From: Rhizophagus irregularis
Taxonomy: Eukaryota; Glomeromycota; Glomeromycetes; Glomerales; Glomeraceae
Length of the DNA: 64,000 bases
Assembly: GCF_026210795.1 (NCBI RefSeq)
Contig: NC_089444.1
Coordinates: forward strand, 3,958,501-4,022,500
Reading direction: 5' to 3'
The position numbers and the translations under genes were made by a program. Positions within the stretch are counted from its first letter, which is position 1; each line of letters opens with the position of its first letter. Below are positions 22,680 to 37,039 of the stretch, piece by piece. The notes beneath the pieces were generated by a model. The model saw nothing but the letters and a program-made list of their open reading frames with translations. It had not been told where the DNA came from and made no database searches.

Positions 22680-23652
22680 ATGACAATGAGCTGCTTATCA
22701 AGATCATAACAATTCGTAAGTCCAAGCACAACAAGAAGTGCACAAGTTGCTAGAGTTGTTGTTAGAGATAACAGCAACAAACAAACTTTACGGTATATAT
22801 ATTTTTTTAATTAATTGTTTTTAACATCATTTTTAAAAATCTATTTATGGGAAGATACATGGAGCTTTGTATCCTATATCTTCTCGGTGTGGAGAGTAAT
22901 ACTTTGAAGTCCGAGTTATTTATAGACAAGTAGTATTATTCAAAAACATAATATATTTTTAAAAATGGATTAATGTAATAGTATCAAACAATTAAATTGA
23001 ATGTAACTAATTATTTCTTTTCTTAATAATAATATAAAGCCTACAATTTCCAGAACATTAAGAGAGACATTATTTACCCAGGGGAATACAAGAAAATTGA
23101 ATGATGATGATTTTAAGTTATATAAGGATTCATCAGAATGTGCTAGTTTAAGATGTGAAAATGATCTGATATCTGTTCGCCAAAATCAGATTGATGATGT
23201 TGTTGACTTTGAGACCTTTAATAAATTAAAAGAATTTAGTTCCAAAGTTCAGAATTTGGAGGAGGAATTAATTCTAAATTAATAAAATATAAAATTAAAA
23301 AATAACATCACCATGATCAGTGCCACCATTACCACTACTAGCAACAACAGCACAAGCAGTACCACCACCACTGCCACTACTTCTACCACTACTAGCAGAA
23401 ACAACACAACCACCACCACCAATAATAAATCAAAGAAAATTCACAAAGACATTGTAAAACTAACAAAAAATATTATTAATCTTGTTGAAAATATCATGCC
23501 ACCTACGTTTTTGCAGTCATTACTCATAATTCCAAAAGATCTAAACTAGTCTAATATATGAATATAATAAATATCATATTGATGAAGTGTATGTCAGTTA
23601 ATAATATATCCAATAGATTATCAACATCTGATAATTATTCTTATGTGTGAGC
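22680..23652 (+). pseudogene. Ser/Thr-rich coiled-coil protein pseudogene, right arm copy
   Basis: Mirror of the pseudogene at 13097-14069 with the same lesions: an early stop in the first exon (22680-22792) and a frame shift after NLEEE near 23269. The second exon starts at about 23040. Shared lesions show that the gene was dead before the arms duplicated. Confidence 0.6.
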
Positions 23653-23946
23653 GAGTGGTGAGTGTTTTATAAATTGAATAGGTCTGTAGGGATGCCAATA
23701 CAGCAATACCTTTTCGTATCACTCAGATAATACCTGGCTTTTATTATTTTAATTCTATTATTAAGATATTATTAAGATAATTATATTTATCCAGAATTGT
23801 ATGAAGTCATGTGTGCAAAAAAATGAGTTTAAAAAATAGTAGTTTTCATTGCCTATTAACTGGCAGATATTATCCTACGCTTATCACATGGTCTGATTTT
23901 TTAGGAGTTTTTCCAGAAAATTTTTTTTGTCACTATTTAATGACTT

Positions 23947-26233
23947 CATCGGGAAATTTTTCTAGGGGATATGTCGATGAAAAGGTCACATGACATACAT
24001 CGATATTAATCGGACTCGTTGAGTAATATCGATAGGGATAAACAGTGATAAATTATCATATTTAAACTTAAATGATAATCATTGATATTTAACCAAACAA
24101 ATAATTATCGGACTATAACCTTAAACAATAAATATCAAAATATATTCATTTGATAATTATATGATATATTGATTTTTAACTATAATGTCACTAATCACTT
24201 TTATTTAGCAAATACATCATTTTATTAGTACTTAATAATATGAAAGAAAAAAAGACTAAAAAAATCAAAAATTCTACAATAAACTCCCATCCAAACCTAT
24301 CGTCTAAAGCCAAATAAAAACAGAGTAATGTTTCATTAATAATAAAAGACAAAAAATAAAACTTTCCATCCAAAAAGCAATTAAGAGTCTATAAAATAAA
24401 AATAAACATTAATTAAAGTTTGCTAAAAGAGATAAATTTAAAAAAAGTTTCGAATAGTACCTTCGAAACTGATCATATCAGCCAGTACCCAATGAAATCC
24501 AAACACCTACAAAAATGAAAAAGGAAAAACGTTAGAAAACGTTTCAAATAAAAAAATATATTAGCAAATCTTGTAAATTATGGAATTTACCATATCTGAA
24601 AATGTAAGATGCGTTAGAAAGCGTTTCTTTCTAATAAAATAAAATAAATCAAGTCCTGTAATAGGTATTGCGAAAATTACTGTTTTCACTTTCCCATTCA
24701 ATCAAAAGTCCACAACCTACAAAAATAAAGAAAAACGTGAGTTGACGTTTCTCATTATATAAAAATAAAAAAATTAAGTTTCAAAGTTACAACTTTGAGA
24801 CTTACCAGTCTAACGCCAAAAGTTGAAACTAGAACCTACAAGAAGTTTCGTTAAAATAAATATTTAAAAAAAAATTCACTAACGTCTGACCTGAAAGAAC
24901 TAAAAAAAGTAAAAGAAATGAACTTTTACCTAAATCCTGAGCTAAATCCAAAAATGAAATCCAGAAAATATTTCATCAATGAATACATTCTCCCCTTCCT
25001 TTCCTACTGAATTTTAACGTGTTTTTTGACCATCTAAAAAGAAACAAGTTCCCAGGCATCCGAAGGTCAAAATGAGACAAAACCTAAAAAAAAAGATTAG
25101 TACTATAGACGAAAAACATTTTTCACAAGAGATCTACCAAAACAAAAACGTGACCAAATTTATAATTTTTTTCATGTTGTGAAAAGCGTTTAATTTAAGT
25201 GAAAGAGAAGTGTGAAAGAGAAGAAAGACGATAGAGAGGGAGAGAAAGGTAAAACAAAAAAAGGGAAAAGGGAAAAATAGAGGAAATAGGAAAAAGGAAA
25301 GAATGAAAAAGGGGAAAGGGAAAGACGGTATCATTTAAAATAAAGGTGGCTAGAAAGACGGAAAAACGGAAAGAGATAAAAAAGGAAATAAATAACCAAA
25401 AATGAGTAAAAAAAATGCAAAATAAAAAAAATGAACAAGAAAAAAGAAATAAATGACAATAATGAAATAAACGAGATAAAATGAAGGGGAAAATGAAAAA
25501 AATGGAAAAAAATGAAATGAAACGAAAGGTGAAAAAGAAGAAAAAAGAAAAAAGAAAGCGTAAAAAAGGGTGAAGTGGGTGAAGGGAAAGTGTGAGAGGA
25601 GAAAGGAAAAAGAAGGGTAGAAGAGTATAAGAAAATGGTTAATTAAACTAAAAAAAAAGTTTAAAAAAATAAACTTATCGTCACGTCTTACGGTCTTAGT
25701 AGTTTAACTAACGGAAAGTCGTGTCACATGATATAATACACGTGATTATTAAATAACCTCGTACTTATTTTTAATTAATTTAAAATATCATGTTACATAA
25801 CGCAAATCTATACAGGATTGATAAATTATCACTACAGAAATTTATTGATAAAATTTAATATCATTATTTATCTTTCAGATAATTATCAATAAATATCATT
25901 AACATTAAATAACTTACAGAAATTTATTGATAAAATCTTTTAACACTTAATAATATCATTATTTATTTTTCAGATTATTGTCAATAAATATCATTAATGT
26001 TAAATATCTTATAGAAATTCATCGATAAAATTTTTAACACTTAATACGATTAAATATCTTTCAGATAATTATCAATAAATATCATTAATGTTAAATATTG
26101 TTATATTTTTCCAGTTGTTTATCGATGATCATCATAATACGTTAATTATCGATTTATTTAGTACGATAAAATGTGATAATTATCGATAAAGTGATAATTA
26201 TCGATATTTATCCCCCCAAAAAATTTCCCGATG
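23947..26233 (-). mobile_element. Mirrored copy of the 2.29-kb array-bearing element
   Basis: Both ends (CATCGGGAAATTTTTCTAGG at 23947 and the complementary end at 26233), the array (about 24389-25190), the purine-strand view of the pyrimidine tract (about 25180-25655) and the tandem 92-bp units (about 25827-26096) are present. It was copied as part of the arm and is not an independent insertion. Confidence 0.65.
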
Positions 26234-26299
26234 TATATAAAATTAGTTACGCCACTTTAATTTATCCGTCACGGAGAAATAACTGACGGTCATTATTGA

Positions 26300-26646
26300 A
26301 TTACGATTTTCTACATCACACGCATTCAACACGTAACCTGGGCATTTTTAAAATATTGTAACCCATACGCAATTACGTTCAAGTTAGAATTTCAATTTCA
26401 AATTGAAATTTTCGATTTGAATGTACAATTTCCAAAATGTGATCATATCCCAAACCAAATTTGGAGACATATTTAGTATTTGATTATCGCCTTGAACTTA
26501 TGGCTCAAATTTACCAGAAGGATGGAAAATCGCAAATTAAATTCAGAGTGGGCTACAACAGCATTTTGTTGACATTTGAGAAATTGAGAGTCAGAGAAAT
26601 TAAAGAAAATCAATCATTTTGTTTGTATTCATCCAAACGATGCTAA
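26300..26646 (+). pseudogene. Unidentified gene fragment, right arm copy
   Basis: Open segment with LETYLVFDYRLELMAQ and SQIKFRVGYNSILLTFEKLR, without a proper ATG, ending at a TAA at 26644. The copy near 56260 has stops and an interruption. No family recognised; likely a residual exon downstream of, and convergent with, membrane gene B. Confidence 0.4.
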
Positions 26647-26953
26647 AAAAAAAAATTTTTTTGAGAAACGAAAAAAAAGAATACAATTCTTATCAGTTAT
26701 GGCAGACGGCGCAGTCTAAAGTATTTTATTAGATTAATAATACTTAAAAAATTGAAATATTTACAATCTATTTACAAAATAATGTTCATTACTAGTATTC
26801 ATATCATTCTATGAATTGACACTTCATACTTCTGATTTAATGCTACTTTTAAAACCAGTAATAATAATAACTAGCGAAAGATATTTTTGCGGTGTACAAT
26901 CCCTATATTTTTTTTTGTCTAATTAGTAGAGGCAAGGTCTTTTTTTCTCTGTT

Positions 26954-29900
26954 TTAATTCCCAACATTTGACCTTATGGATCTTATGGAAGCGGCGGATA
27001 AACGTCGATTTTTATTATATTCTTCAATTTTATCGCGTCGATGATTCCATCTTATCAACGCATGATATGATCTTAAAATTAATTTATTTAATATAACTAA
27101 TCCACCAGATGCAATCGCAAGTGATGGAATAAGATCATATGTTATCACACTATTGTAATATAGCCCTTGGATAATGATTTGAGGTACATCTTCAATAAAG
27201 ATGTTTATGATACTACCCCAAAGCATTATTTTTTTTGATCTTTGAGTCAAAGGAATCGAAAATATTTTAAGGCCAAATAAATCCGATGATAAAGTGCTTA
27301 ATATTTGTATATCAATGGCTGAAAATAATGTGCACATTGATGATAATGCCAGAGACTCTTTAATCCATTTAGAGAACAAAGGATTTGTTGCCATTTCAGA
27401 TACAAAAATATTTATGGCAAATAAAATATTTATTACAATAGGTAAAATAAAGAATATCATACTAAATAATAATAAATAAGAAAATTAGTAATCAATTAAA
27501 TTAATCTTCAAAATAATATAAATAAAATAACATTAATGAATTTCTTACGTTGGGATTTTTAAATGTGGTGTATTATTAACTTTTAATAATACAAATGCTA
27601 AATCCACAGCAAAATCTTGTATTATAAACCAGGTATCAAATATTACAGAGTTTTTTGCCTCAGGATTTTTTAGACGAGCCAAAATATATAATATTATTAA
27701 TACAACTAAACCTACTATAAATATTATAATCAATGAACGATATTCTTCAAAATAATTTCCTGTAAAGTAATAGAATTAAAATTTAATAAAATATTAATCA
27801 AATACAAATGTCAAAAATATTTAATGAACACACTTACGGGTCATTATAAATGGTGCACTTTCATCAATTAAAGATGTATATTCATTAGATGAAAGTGCAG
27901 TAAACCTTTTTTGTTTGATCAAGGTTCTTAAAATTTCAAATATTGTTTGGGAGTTTGGTTCAATTATATGATCATCTTTAGCTTCATTTATTTTAAATGT
28001 TAATAATATTTTTTTTGGAGAAGTAGTGTCATATTTCCATATACCACTTGTCGATATCCTCTGTTCAGTTACTGGAATTGTTTTAGAAAATTCTCGAATC
28101 ATACTCTTAAAAAATACTGAATGATTTGTTTGGAGAAATTTCAAACTTCCTTCTTCATTTAACCGAAGTAATCCAGTAACTGAATTTGAATGTTGTACTG
28201 GCGTATTAAGTGGTTCTAATAAATAAAGTAACAGACAGATAGAATATAAATTTTTCAATTCGATTATTTAAAAATTTTAAAAAAAAGATGTATATATTAC
28301 CTGTTGAAAATGTCCAAATATTCTTTTTGATAATTCCTATTAAAGGTTCATCTCTCTCTTGAGAGATGACAAAATTATTATCAACCAACACATAATAGGA
28401 GGAGTTTGGTTGACTAAATGTACTTTCGAAAATTGGGATATGCACTGTATAGTTGTCACTTCCAACAGTACATAGTTTATGATCTCCCGAAAATGTTTGT
28501 CTTAATAGATCTGGTTTACTGGGATCATCACTTTGTTGAAATATTGAAACATTCGCAGTAGATAACTTTACTGGAATGGTATATTTGATCATTATTTCTT
28601 TAATCAAAGGATCAACAACTTCATTAATAGCTGGCTTTGTTGTTTCAATTACAGGACAACCATATTCAGTACCTACAGATATTAAAAAGAAAATATTAAA
28701 TAAATATATATATATATACCCTATAAAAAATTTTTCAGAAAAATGACCCTGTATTTGAGTTTCTTTGGAATAAAAACTAGAAAATTTTTTTATAGAATGT
28801 AAAGAAAGAAAAGCTTACTTCGATTATTTAATCTTGGTATAGATTTTAATAAAAACTCTAGTTTATTGTTATTCTGATTCTTTATTCCAACAATAGTATT
28901 ATTTATATGAAATGTATTAAAATGAAAGAACTCTGGTCCAAAAGATTCCCATAATTGCGTATAATTACCATTATCATCTAAAAGATAAAAATCCATTGTA
29001 CTGTGAATATGCTCCATAAGAAATCCTCCATAATATAAAATTTCAAAATCAATGTCCGTATTACTATTTGTTGGATTAGAAATTCTATTTAATTGTTCTA
29101 AGGCCCCAGTTGATAAAAATCTCAACTGATAGTAATTTATCTCAGTCCGGGATTTACTATTCTTCTTATTTATGACTGTATTATTTAATGCCATAATACA
29201 TACATATCCTTCGGCATTATAAGTCACAGTACATGAATTAATTGTTATATTATTTAATCTTTTAGTGGTTTGGTAAACCAGATAAGGTATTGTGGGGGAA
29301 TCTGTACCTTCTCTTAGAAAAGATACATATACTCTCCAGTATTGAAGATTTGGATCTGATCCTTTTGCTTCATTATATTTTAAAATATATATAAAACCAA
29401 ACCCTCCATCTATTAATAAAAAATTTAAACTATCAACTAAGGTATATGATAATAGATTTGGTGCATGAAATTCACCATTTTTATGTCCCACTACTTCTCC
29501 TGTTATAATATCTCTAAAATAAGGTGAAAAAGTTAATTGACTAAACAATAAAATATTTTCAAAAAAAAAAACTAATTGTCATTCATAAAAATACTTACGG
29601 ATTGCTAAACCAATGCCATGCTGCTATTCCTTCTTTATCTGGTTTTTCAATACTAATAAACCCTTTATATGGTACTATGCTACGTTCAACAAATCCATTA
29701 GCATTTCCTAAATATATTTCACTAAAAAAATGTTATTATTAAATCACTATTATTGACTTTCATTAATGAGAATTTCCATCATTCAAACTTACTTTATAGA
29801 CTCATTCCTGTAATTAATTATTATGCCATATTTTCCCTTAACACCATTGTTTGATTTAACATAAACTATCATTACATGATTATCAGTTAAGGATAAAATA

Positions 29901-30268
29901 TCCATATTAATGGGACAAATTGCTTCCACAGGAAGAGTGTAATTAAAATCCATATATTCTATTTTTCCTGTTTTATCCATCAATCGTAAATGTAAATAAG
30001 GTAACATGCATGCTGGATCTTTATCTTCAAAGGCCATCCAAATTATCAAAGAACCATCTAAACTATAGGAGTAAGTATTATATAATTTTAACCCATTAAT
30101 TGGTTCTTCATAAATAAATGATATATCTTGGGTTGATATATCTTGAAGGGATGTAGTTTGAGATGATGAAATATTTTGAGAAGAAGATAGTACGTTTTGA
30201 GATGAAGCAAAAAAGCAACAGATGGATAATAAACAGACAAAGGTGATCAACATCTTTGAATTGAACAT
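26954..30268 (-). CDS. Multi-pass membrane protein, copy B (identical to copy A)
   Basis: Exons 29793-30268, 29599-29721, 28819-29513, 28301-28672, 27838-28215, 27549-27759 and 26954-27461 join to the same 920-aa protein as copy A: signal peptide, N-glycosylated ectodomain of about 660 residues, then about five membrane segments. Every exon reads identically to copy A, so the two genes have had no time to diverge or have been homogenised. The TATA-like box is at about 30397-30406 and the leader repeat is kept. With copy C this gives three intact genes in 60 kb, so gene dosage may vary between strains if the palindrome is unstable. Confidence 0.85.
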
Positions 30269-30408
30269 TTTTACTAAGAGACTTGAAAAATGATAATGAT
30301 AATTGATAAATTTTTTATTTGGGAGATAGACTTGAAAAATGATAATGATAATTGATAATTTTTTTACTTGAGAGATTACAGCAGAACAACAGAACATTTA
30401 TATATATT

Positions 30409-32633
30409 TCTCATCATTATAATCTAAATTTATTTATTAACTATTAATAACTTTTCTTTTTATCAAACATGTTTCAAAAAAAAAATTATAATCAAATGTG
30501 TTTCAAAAAAAAAGCATTTCTATTACTATACTACCAAATTTGTATTTCAAAAACTGATCTGCGTTGCTTTATTAACATGTAAAAAAACGTGGTGATCAAT
30601 ATCACACGGTCTTCATTTTTTTTATCCGCAAAGAATTTTTTTTACAGAAGCTTTCATTAGTATAATACATTAATTTTAACTATAAAAACTGTGAAAATAT
30701 ATTATAGAAATTTGAATTAGTTCATTAATAGTTAGTAATTAGTAGTTAATTAGTAATTTAAATGGAAAAATTAATTGTTATCTTTAAAAGTAATTTGAAA
30801 CCTAGTATTTGGTATTGCACATGCATTTGGTATCAAAGGAGTTGTAAAACGTCCATTGCCTTGTACAAATAAATTTTGGAAGCAATTAAAGCATAAGCAT
30901 GAACTTAAACATATAGTAATAAAATATTAAATTTATTAAATTTATTAAAATTTATCATAATTTTGGTGATAAAATTATGATATCACTGCTGGCAGAAAAT
31001 TTTGACATTTTGGTGTATTACTCTATGATCATTGGATGCAAAATGGTGCAATAAATAAGCCAATTTGCTGACATTTTGACATATTATTCCTCATCTATTG
31101 TACCTGGAGATATGAAACCATTACCATTTGTGAGACGACTCTAGTGAAGCAGAACAGTATTGCAAGGGAATGGAAGGATATTCATGAAATAAAGTTTATG
31201 TCTTAATTTAGCGTAAAACAATGGGAGCGAGGTAACACAGCATAAAAAATAGAACAATTTTAACACGATACATTCCTATTGTCATGATCACCGGTTAAAC
31301 CGATCTATTTTAAGATAACAATCCGTACTACGGAGACATGACATGCTACACGTAACATGTTACAGTCGTTACATTCGTTACAATACACTTAAACTTATAC
31401 AGGGTAATATAAATATATAATAATTTACTTATTCCTGTTTTTCCGTGTTTTTTTATTCCATGTTATTTCCGTAAATGTATCATATTCACGGAGTTTATAG
31501 CCTCAAACATGAAAATTATCCAAGTTACTTAAATTATTTTCTCATAAATGTATCATTTTCACGGAGTTTTTCAGAAATTACGTTTTACAAAGGTTAGTTT
31601 AATTAGTATTTCAATTTAACTTATAATTATGAATAATAGTTAATTTTCTATTACTATTAAAAATTAATTATATTTTATTCCTATTACTTTATTATTACTG
31701 TCCAAAAAGAATTTAATTACTAGTATTTAAAAAATTTATAAAATAATTATATTAATAATTAAAATTGATGAACTGCAATAAATATTATATATATATATAT
31801 ACTACAATTAGTACAATATGTAAAATCCATTATCTATATACCGAACAATCTCTCGCTTTCATGAAAGAATATGAAAATGAGGATAAAGAAAGTGAAGAGG
31901 AGAAAAAGAAAATTATTCTCTTAATACTGTGACTTGAAATCGACTAGTCAATCGTGCATTCAAATTAGCAATATCACTGTAATTACTGCGGTTATCATAC
32001 TTTTTAATAAAAACATAAATGTTTTTAGACTTTATATTCCAAATTTTTCGAGTATGACGTCTTAGCACGTGCTTTGCATTTCATATGAGAAAGATAGCAT
32101 AATCACGCCAAAGTAAAAATCAAGTTATGTTATTTCTACTAAAATATATGTGAAATATCAACAGTTAAAAACTATCGTTATTTCTACTAAAATATATGTG
32201 AAATATTTACTCAATTATCTAAACGTGATAACAACGAATTCAAAGTGAATTTCAGTTTGACTAGATTATTAGTATAGTTAATGTAATATTTGAGTTTTTA
32301 CGATACTGATAATAAGCTTGTAAGGTAATTATTGTTCTTGAGATTTTCTGCATTATATCTTTATATAATTTACTAGGGGATATTAAGAAATGATAACAAT
32401 GATAACATTAAAATGATAGAATAAAAAAAATAAATAAATAAATATAAATAGATCTCTTAAGTAATTATTTTAACAATTTGCCACTGATAAAAGAATAACA
32501 TTATGAATTTTCATTATATTTAATTTTTAATTTTTTGAATATCACATTTTAATAAAAAGAATCCGATAGACAATACTATACGTAAAAAACTCCGGCTACG
32601 TGTTATATGGTACCACTGCTTCGAATTACTTCG
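30409..32633. other. Intergenic region, right arm
   Basis: Mirror of 4113-6337 including both short direct repeats. No gene is seen. Confidence 0.6.
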
Positions 32634-35600
32634 AATTATCTAGCCCATTCTAAAAACCTTTCAAAAGCTGTATCTTCATTTTATATTTTTCTTGTCTTAC
32701 TTTCCGTTTCAAAAATTAACATACGCCATAATTTCTTTCTTTACAAATAGCTCGGATTCCTCATCTAAAGTCTGTATATGAATCAAAGAATATAAAAAAT
32801 CAATGATTTGGCTTATTAATTACTCTTTGATATTTAGTGCAAATAGTAATCAACATACCATCATCATTTCTTTGATTAAGTCTTCAGCTGGCTTTTTATT
32901 ACTACATAAATGATCAATAACAAAAGAGAATAATTCATCTTCTTGTACGCCGAGATATTCAACAATTTTTTTTATTTACAAATGGCTGTAACTTTTTGCT
33001 AAGAACATTCTGTTGTGAAATAATTATTATTTATGTTAATAAAAACAAAGATTTTTTTAAAAAAAGGAAGAAAATTTTGAACCACATATGAAACTTACCT
33101 CATCTAATTCTTCCTATTTAACATTCCGTTGATATAGTTGCCACTATTAAATTCTTAACTAATTTTCTTTTTCCTTTCTTCGGCTCTCTATATTTCAAAG
33201 GCGACATTTACGTTTTGATTCAATACCTTATTAATCGTCAAATTCCTCATCTTCAGCTAGGGCCATAAATGCCGCGCGACGTTTTGATGCAAGATTAAGA
33301 GTTAGTTCTGGTTTAACGCTATTATTTTGTGAAGCACCAATTGTGGCAAGCGTTAAAATATCTTTTTCATTATTTAATTCTGCTTCCATAGCTTCTCGAG
33401 TGTTTGTAATCGATGTTGCTCAAGCACAATTTCTTGCTGTTCTCAACCTATCTATCTGCCTCATCCATAGCCAATTCACGTACTCTGTTGTCGATGGAAC
33501 CACCAACAAGATCTACATAAATTATAAAAAAGTTAAAATTCATAATTTCTCCGTTAAATTGATTACAAGATGAAATGTAGAATAAACCTCCTGTATTTGT
33601 AATAATATTCTTCTTGACCGCTATCAGCTTCAATGTCATCGCCCCATTCCGCTAAACTTTCTCGTCCATTATTTGCCGATCTCGAATTTGTTTTTCTCTA
33701 ACATCTAAATCTCGTTCTGCTTCACGTTCACGATTTGTTGCCATTGTTTCTTCTCTATGTTGCCATCTTCTTTCTCTAATATAAGATAATTATTATTAAA
33801 ATCAGTATATAAAATCCAAAAACAAAATATTAAATAATTTAATATACCCCTTTAAAAGCAATTTCCATTTCAGTTTTTCTTTTAGCTTGTCTGCGTTGTT
33901 CCTCTTCTTTATCTCTAAAATATAAGATTTGCGTCTTGATTCTCTTGCAGGAACAAAATTTACTGGTTGATGATAATGTCCATATTACTGATCTCGATCT
34001 CTATAGCGTTAGCGATCCCGCTCTCTCTCTCACACGTTCCTTCTCTCTATTTTCCCTTCCATGTGAACGTTCTCTTTCTTTTTCAGCTTTAGCTCTACGA
34101 TTTGCTCGTTCTTCCTCTTCTCTCTAACGCTCTCGCAGCACGTTCTCGAAAGAATACTATTTCTCGGTAAATAACGAAGATCCTTTTGATCTGGAGAGAA
34201 GATCAGCCGGTAAATCTGTGTCATCATCCTTTTCTCCATGTTCTGTTTATTTCTGTAGCTGGTGATGTTCAATGAGCTAGTTTATTTTCATGCTGTGAAT
34301 TTATTGAAGGTTGTAGATCTCTTCTATCCTGTGGCTTAGTCATGTCTTCAACAACGTGATAACAAGGCATTTTATCTAACTCTGTATCATGCTGAAAGAC
34401 AATAATTGACATCAATTATGATAGTAAAAAAAAGAAAGAAAAAAATTATTTCTATAGTTTAATACAGACCACCGTTCCCGGTCTTGAAGCCTCATATTGA
34501 GCAATATATCATTTTCTTGTAGTTTCATCGGCTTTAACCTATAATTGTGTGGATAAAATGGTATTTAGTAGATGAAAAATTAGGATCAAAAGTAAATCAA
34601 GAAGTTGATTACTTACTATTAACTTTTTTATCCTTCACCACCAAGTACACGCAAAGCACGTAGTACACTGTCTATCAGCATCAGCATATTCCGCAAATTC
34701 AAAAACCTTTGGATTTCCGGATTGGTCTTTAACTCGTTTCGAAGATTTTAATGTACCACAAGTCTTTGCAATCGCCAGATAAGCAAATCAAAAAAAAAAA
34801 CAAAAATAAATTGTCAGCTAAAGTATTTGATAAAATCATACCGGAAGATGTTCATGAGTGCGCCCAATAAGCGCATTAAAGCTTTCAAGACTAAGATAAA
34901 TTCGAAAGCTATCTGAGAAAAAAAATTTTAGCATCCAAAATAATATGCGTTTTAGGTCGTAAGAAAATTATACAAAAGTTTTTTCTTAATCGCACCTCCA
35001 AATATTTACGCCTTCTTTTAAAGCTCCAGGGTTCATAAAAATCCAATTTGATAATATAGTGTTCATTAAAATCTTCATCCCTTCGATTGGAAAATCATCG
35101 TCAACTTATTGACAAGTATCGATATATAGCATTCATTTGCCCACCATAAAATTAAATAATTGATCACTACCTTGAGAATTTTTTCATCAGTTACTCCCGG
35201 TGATATCTCTCCAATGAAAAGAGTTGTCAATTTTGCCATTGGTGATATACCGCCCAAAGGTATACCATAACCTGGTCTAGATAAGCTGTGCGTTGTGTGG
35301 GAGTACCAGAAGTATAGCCACCCCGCGAGGTTTGTCCATTAAATTAGATTATATCAAATAATTAAATTAAGAGGTTGTTTAAATATTATCTATAATGGTA
35401 TTAATTTTTTACTATCCTTAATTCTTATTATATAATTTTAGGTAAGAGGACCGCCTGGTGAAGTAAAAGGTGGTCGTTCGTAAGGTCGATATTGAGCTGT
35501 GAAATAACAGTAAGTAAAATGTTTTAAATATAAATTTTTTTTTTGAAAATTATTCTCGTATAAAATTATCTCTTCATCATCAGAATCTCTATTTTTATCC

Positions 35601-36860
35601 TTTGTTGTATAACTAACTCTTTTACGTTTATCCAATTACTGATACCTTGTGATTTCTCGAAATCTACTACTGCGTCACATCTCAGTTTCCATATTTTGTT
35701 GTAAACAAGCGTCATATTTATAGATCACTGATCATCAACAACCTTGTATCTTCAACCTTACAATGTTTGTACTTCCAAATTTTAAAATTAATTATTCCAT
35801 GCGTAATCTCATATAATAAATTTTCCAACGGAAACAATCTTGATTTTAGCGTGATCAAATCATAATATTGCCTCCGTTCATCCCCATTTTCTATAAAGAC
35901 GTTAACTGCTTCTTTCCATAGATCAAATAAAACACATGTTCCACTTCTTCATTGCATCTTACACATTTATTTGATGAAACCTCATAAACTCTCCTTTGAT
36001 ACAAAACATCGTAAGTTGGTCGATTGAATGAAATTTTTAATTCTAAAAGCTCTAGTTTGAGGATCCATCGCACTAGTTGATGAATTTATTACTTTAATTT
36101 CGTTACGAATTAGCATGAACGAAATTGGCCAATTAATATCGAAACTTATGTTAATAACAATTAATTGTTCTAATTGCTTTAATAGCATCATTTCTGCCTT
36201 CAGTTATTGTTAAGATAACTAACGAAGATCTTTGGCCCATTTTCTATAGTAACCTTCAATTATAAAATTATTCCAACGCAGATTATAATATATTACTCCA
36301 GATAATTCCAATGTCTAACATCGAAGATGCATTGTTCATAAGTTCCTTTTTCACTCCTTCAATTTTCACATTAAAATCTGATATATCTTAGAATTCATCA
36401 TGACTCCAAATAACTTGTAATTTTTTTCCGATATTATTTGATATAAAAACTTTAATAAAGTATAGTTTTGTAATCTATTTCTCCTATTACTTGTCTCATT
36501 CTTAAATTTTTCTAATTCTATAATAAATTTTTTATTATTAATTTCGATGTTGACGTACTTATAGCAATAATCCTATAGTGATAATTAATGTGATTAAAAT
36601 TCTTTTCATTTCGTTAACATTAATACTAAATTTTAAATTTGTATTAAAAATTTTCTTATATATCGTCGTAATTCTAAATTCAACGTTCCCCATTGTTTGT
36701 CTGTTTCCTTCTATATTGTTATTATATTTAAATATGTTTAAATATAATATAAATGAAGAAAACAGGACGGGAACTCTACCATAATGTCCCATTGAGTTAT
36801 ATTTTTAAATCTTTATATAAGATTTCTGTTGAGTAACGTAGTACAAGTTTTAATTAGTCC
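32634..36860 (-). pseudogene. RBM25/Snu71-like pseudogene, copy B, split by insertions
   Basis: In transcript order: the promoter-like flank with CACGTGATTA and the start of the leader (36750-36860), then an insertion that includes a probable LINE remnant, then AQYRPYERPPFTSPGGPLT (about 35439-35500), a further insertion of about 100 bp (35337-35440), the RRM motif TLFIGEISPGVTDE (about 35190-35235), RRM residues KRVKDQSGNPKVFEFAEYAD (about 34675-34745), an Arg/Glu-rich block (about 34000-34150), and the PWI piece (about 32870-32975). Frames are interrupted throughout. From 33505 inward it is identical to copy A; outward it is clearly diverged from copy A. Confidence 0.75.
35640..36550 (-). 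mobile_element. Probable LINE (non-LTR) 3' remnant
   Basis: The minus strand at about 35900-36000 reads FNRPTYDVLYQRRVYEV followed by SNKCVRCNEEVEHVFY, a C-x2-C...H pattern like the zinc-binding domain after the reverse transcriptase/RNase H of many LINEs. Upstream (to about 36550) are short fragments in several frames. No reverse transcriptase motif is readable, so this is a truncated and decayed 3' piece inserted into the leader of the RBM25-like copy B. Confidence 0.4.
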
Positions 36861-37039
36861 ATATTATTAATAATCACGTGATTAAATGTAACTTCAAAAG
36901 TTTACTTTTTTTTTGTGTCCGTACAACATATTTAAACATGGTTAGCATTTAGTAAATATATAAGAATCGATAATTTGTGAAAATCATATCATTAAAATTG
37001 ATTCATCCGCAAATTTAATAATTTGACGTGCTTTCTCAT

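Larger units (their letters stand above)
22139..33505 (-). repeat. Right arm of 11.4-kb inverted repeat
   Basis: Reverse complement of 3241-14607. It carries, in mirrored order, the AAGCC repeats, coiled-coil pseudogene, array-bearing element, gene fragment, membrane gene B, intergenic region and the 3' half of an RBM25-like pseudogene. At 22886 this arm has the base shared with the third copy (49 kb), so the change at 13863 arose in the left arm after the duplication. Confidence 0.9.

Noticed and set aside
36559-36792. Minus-strand frame beginning MGHYGRVPVLFSSF
   Set aside because: It is the non-coding leader of the RBM25-like pseudogene running into inserted sequence.
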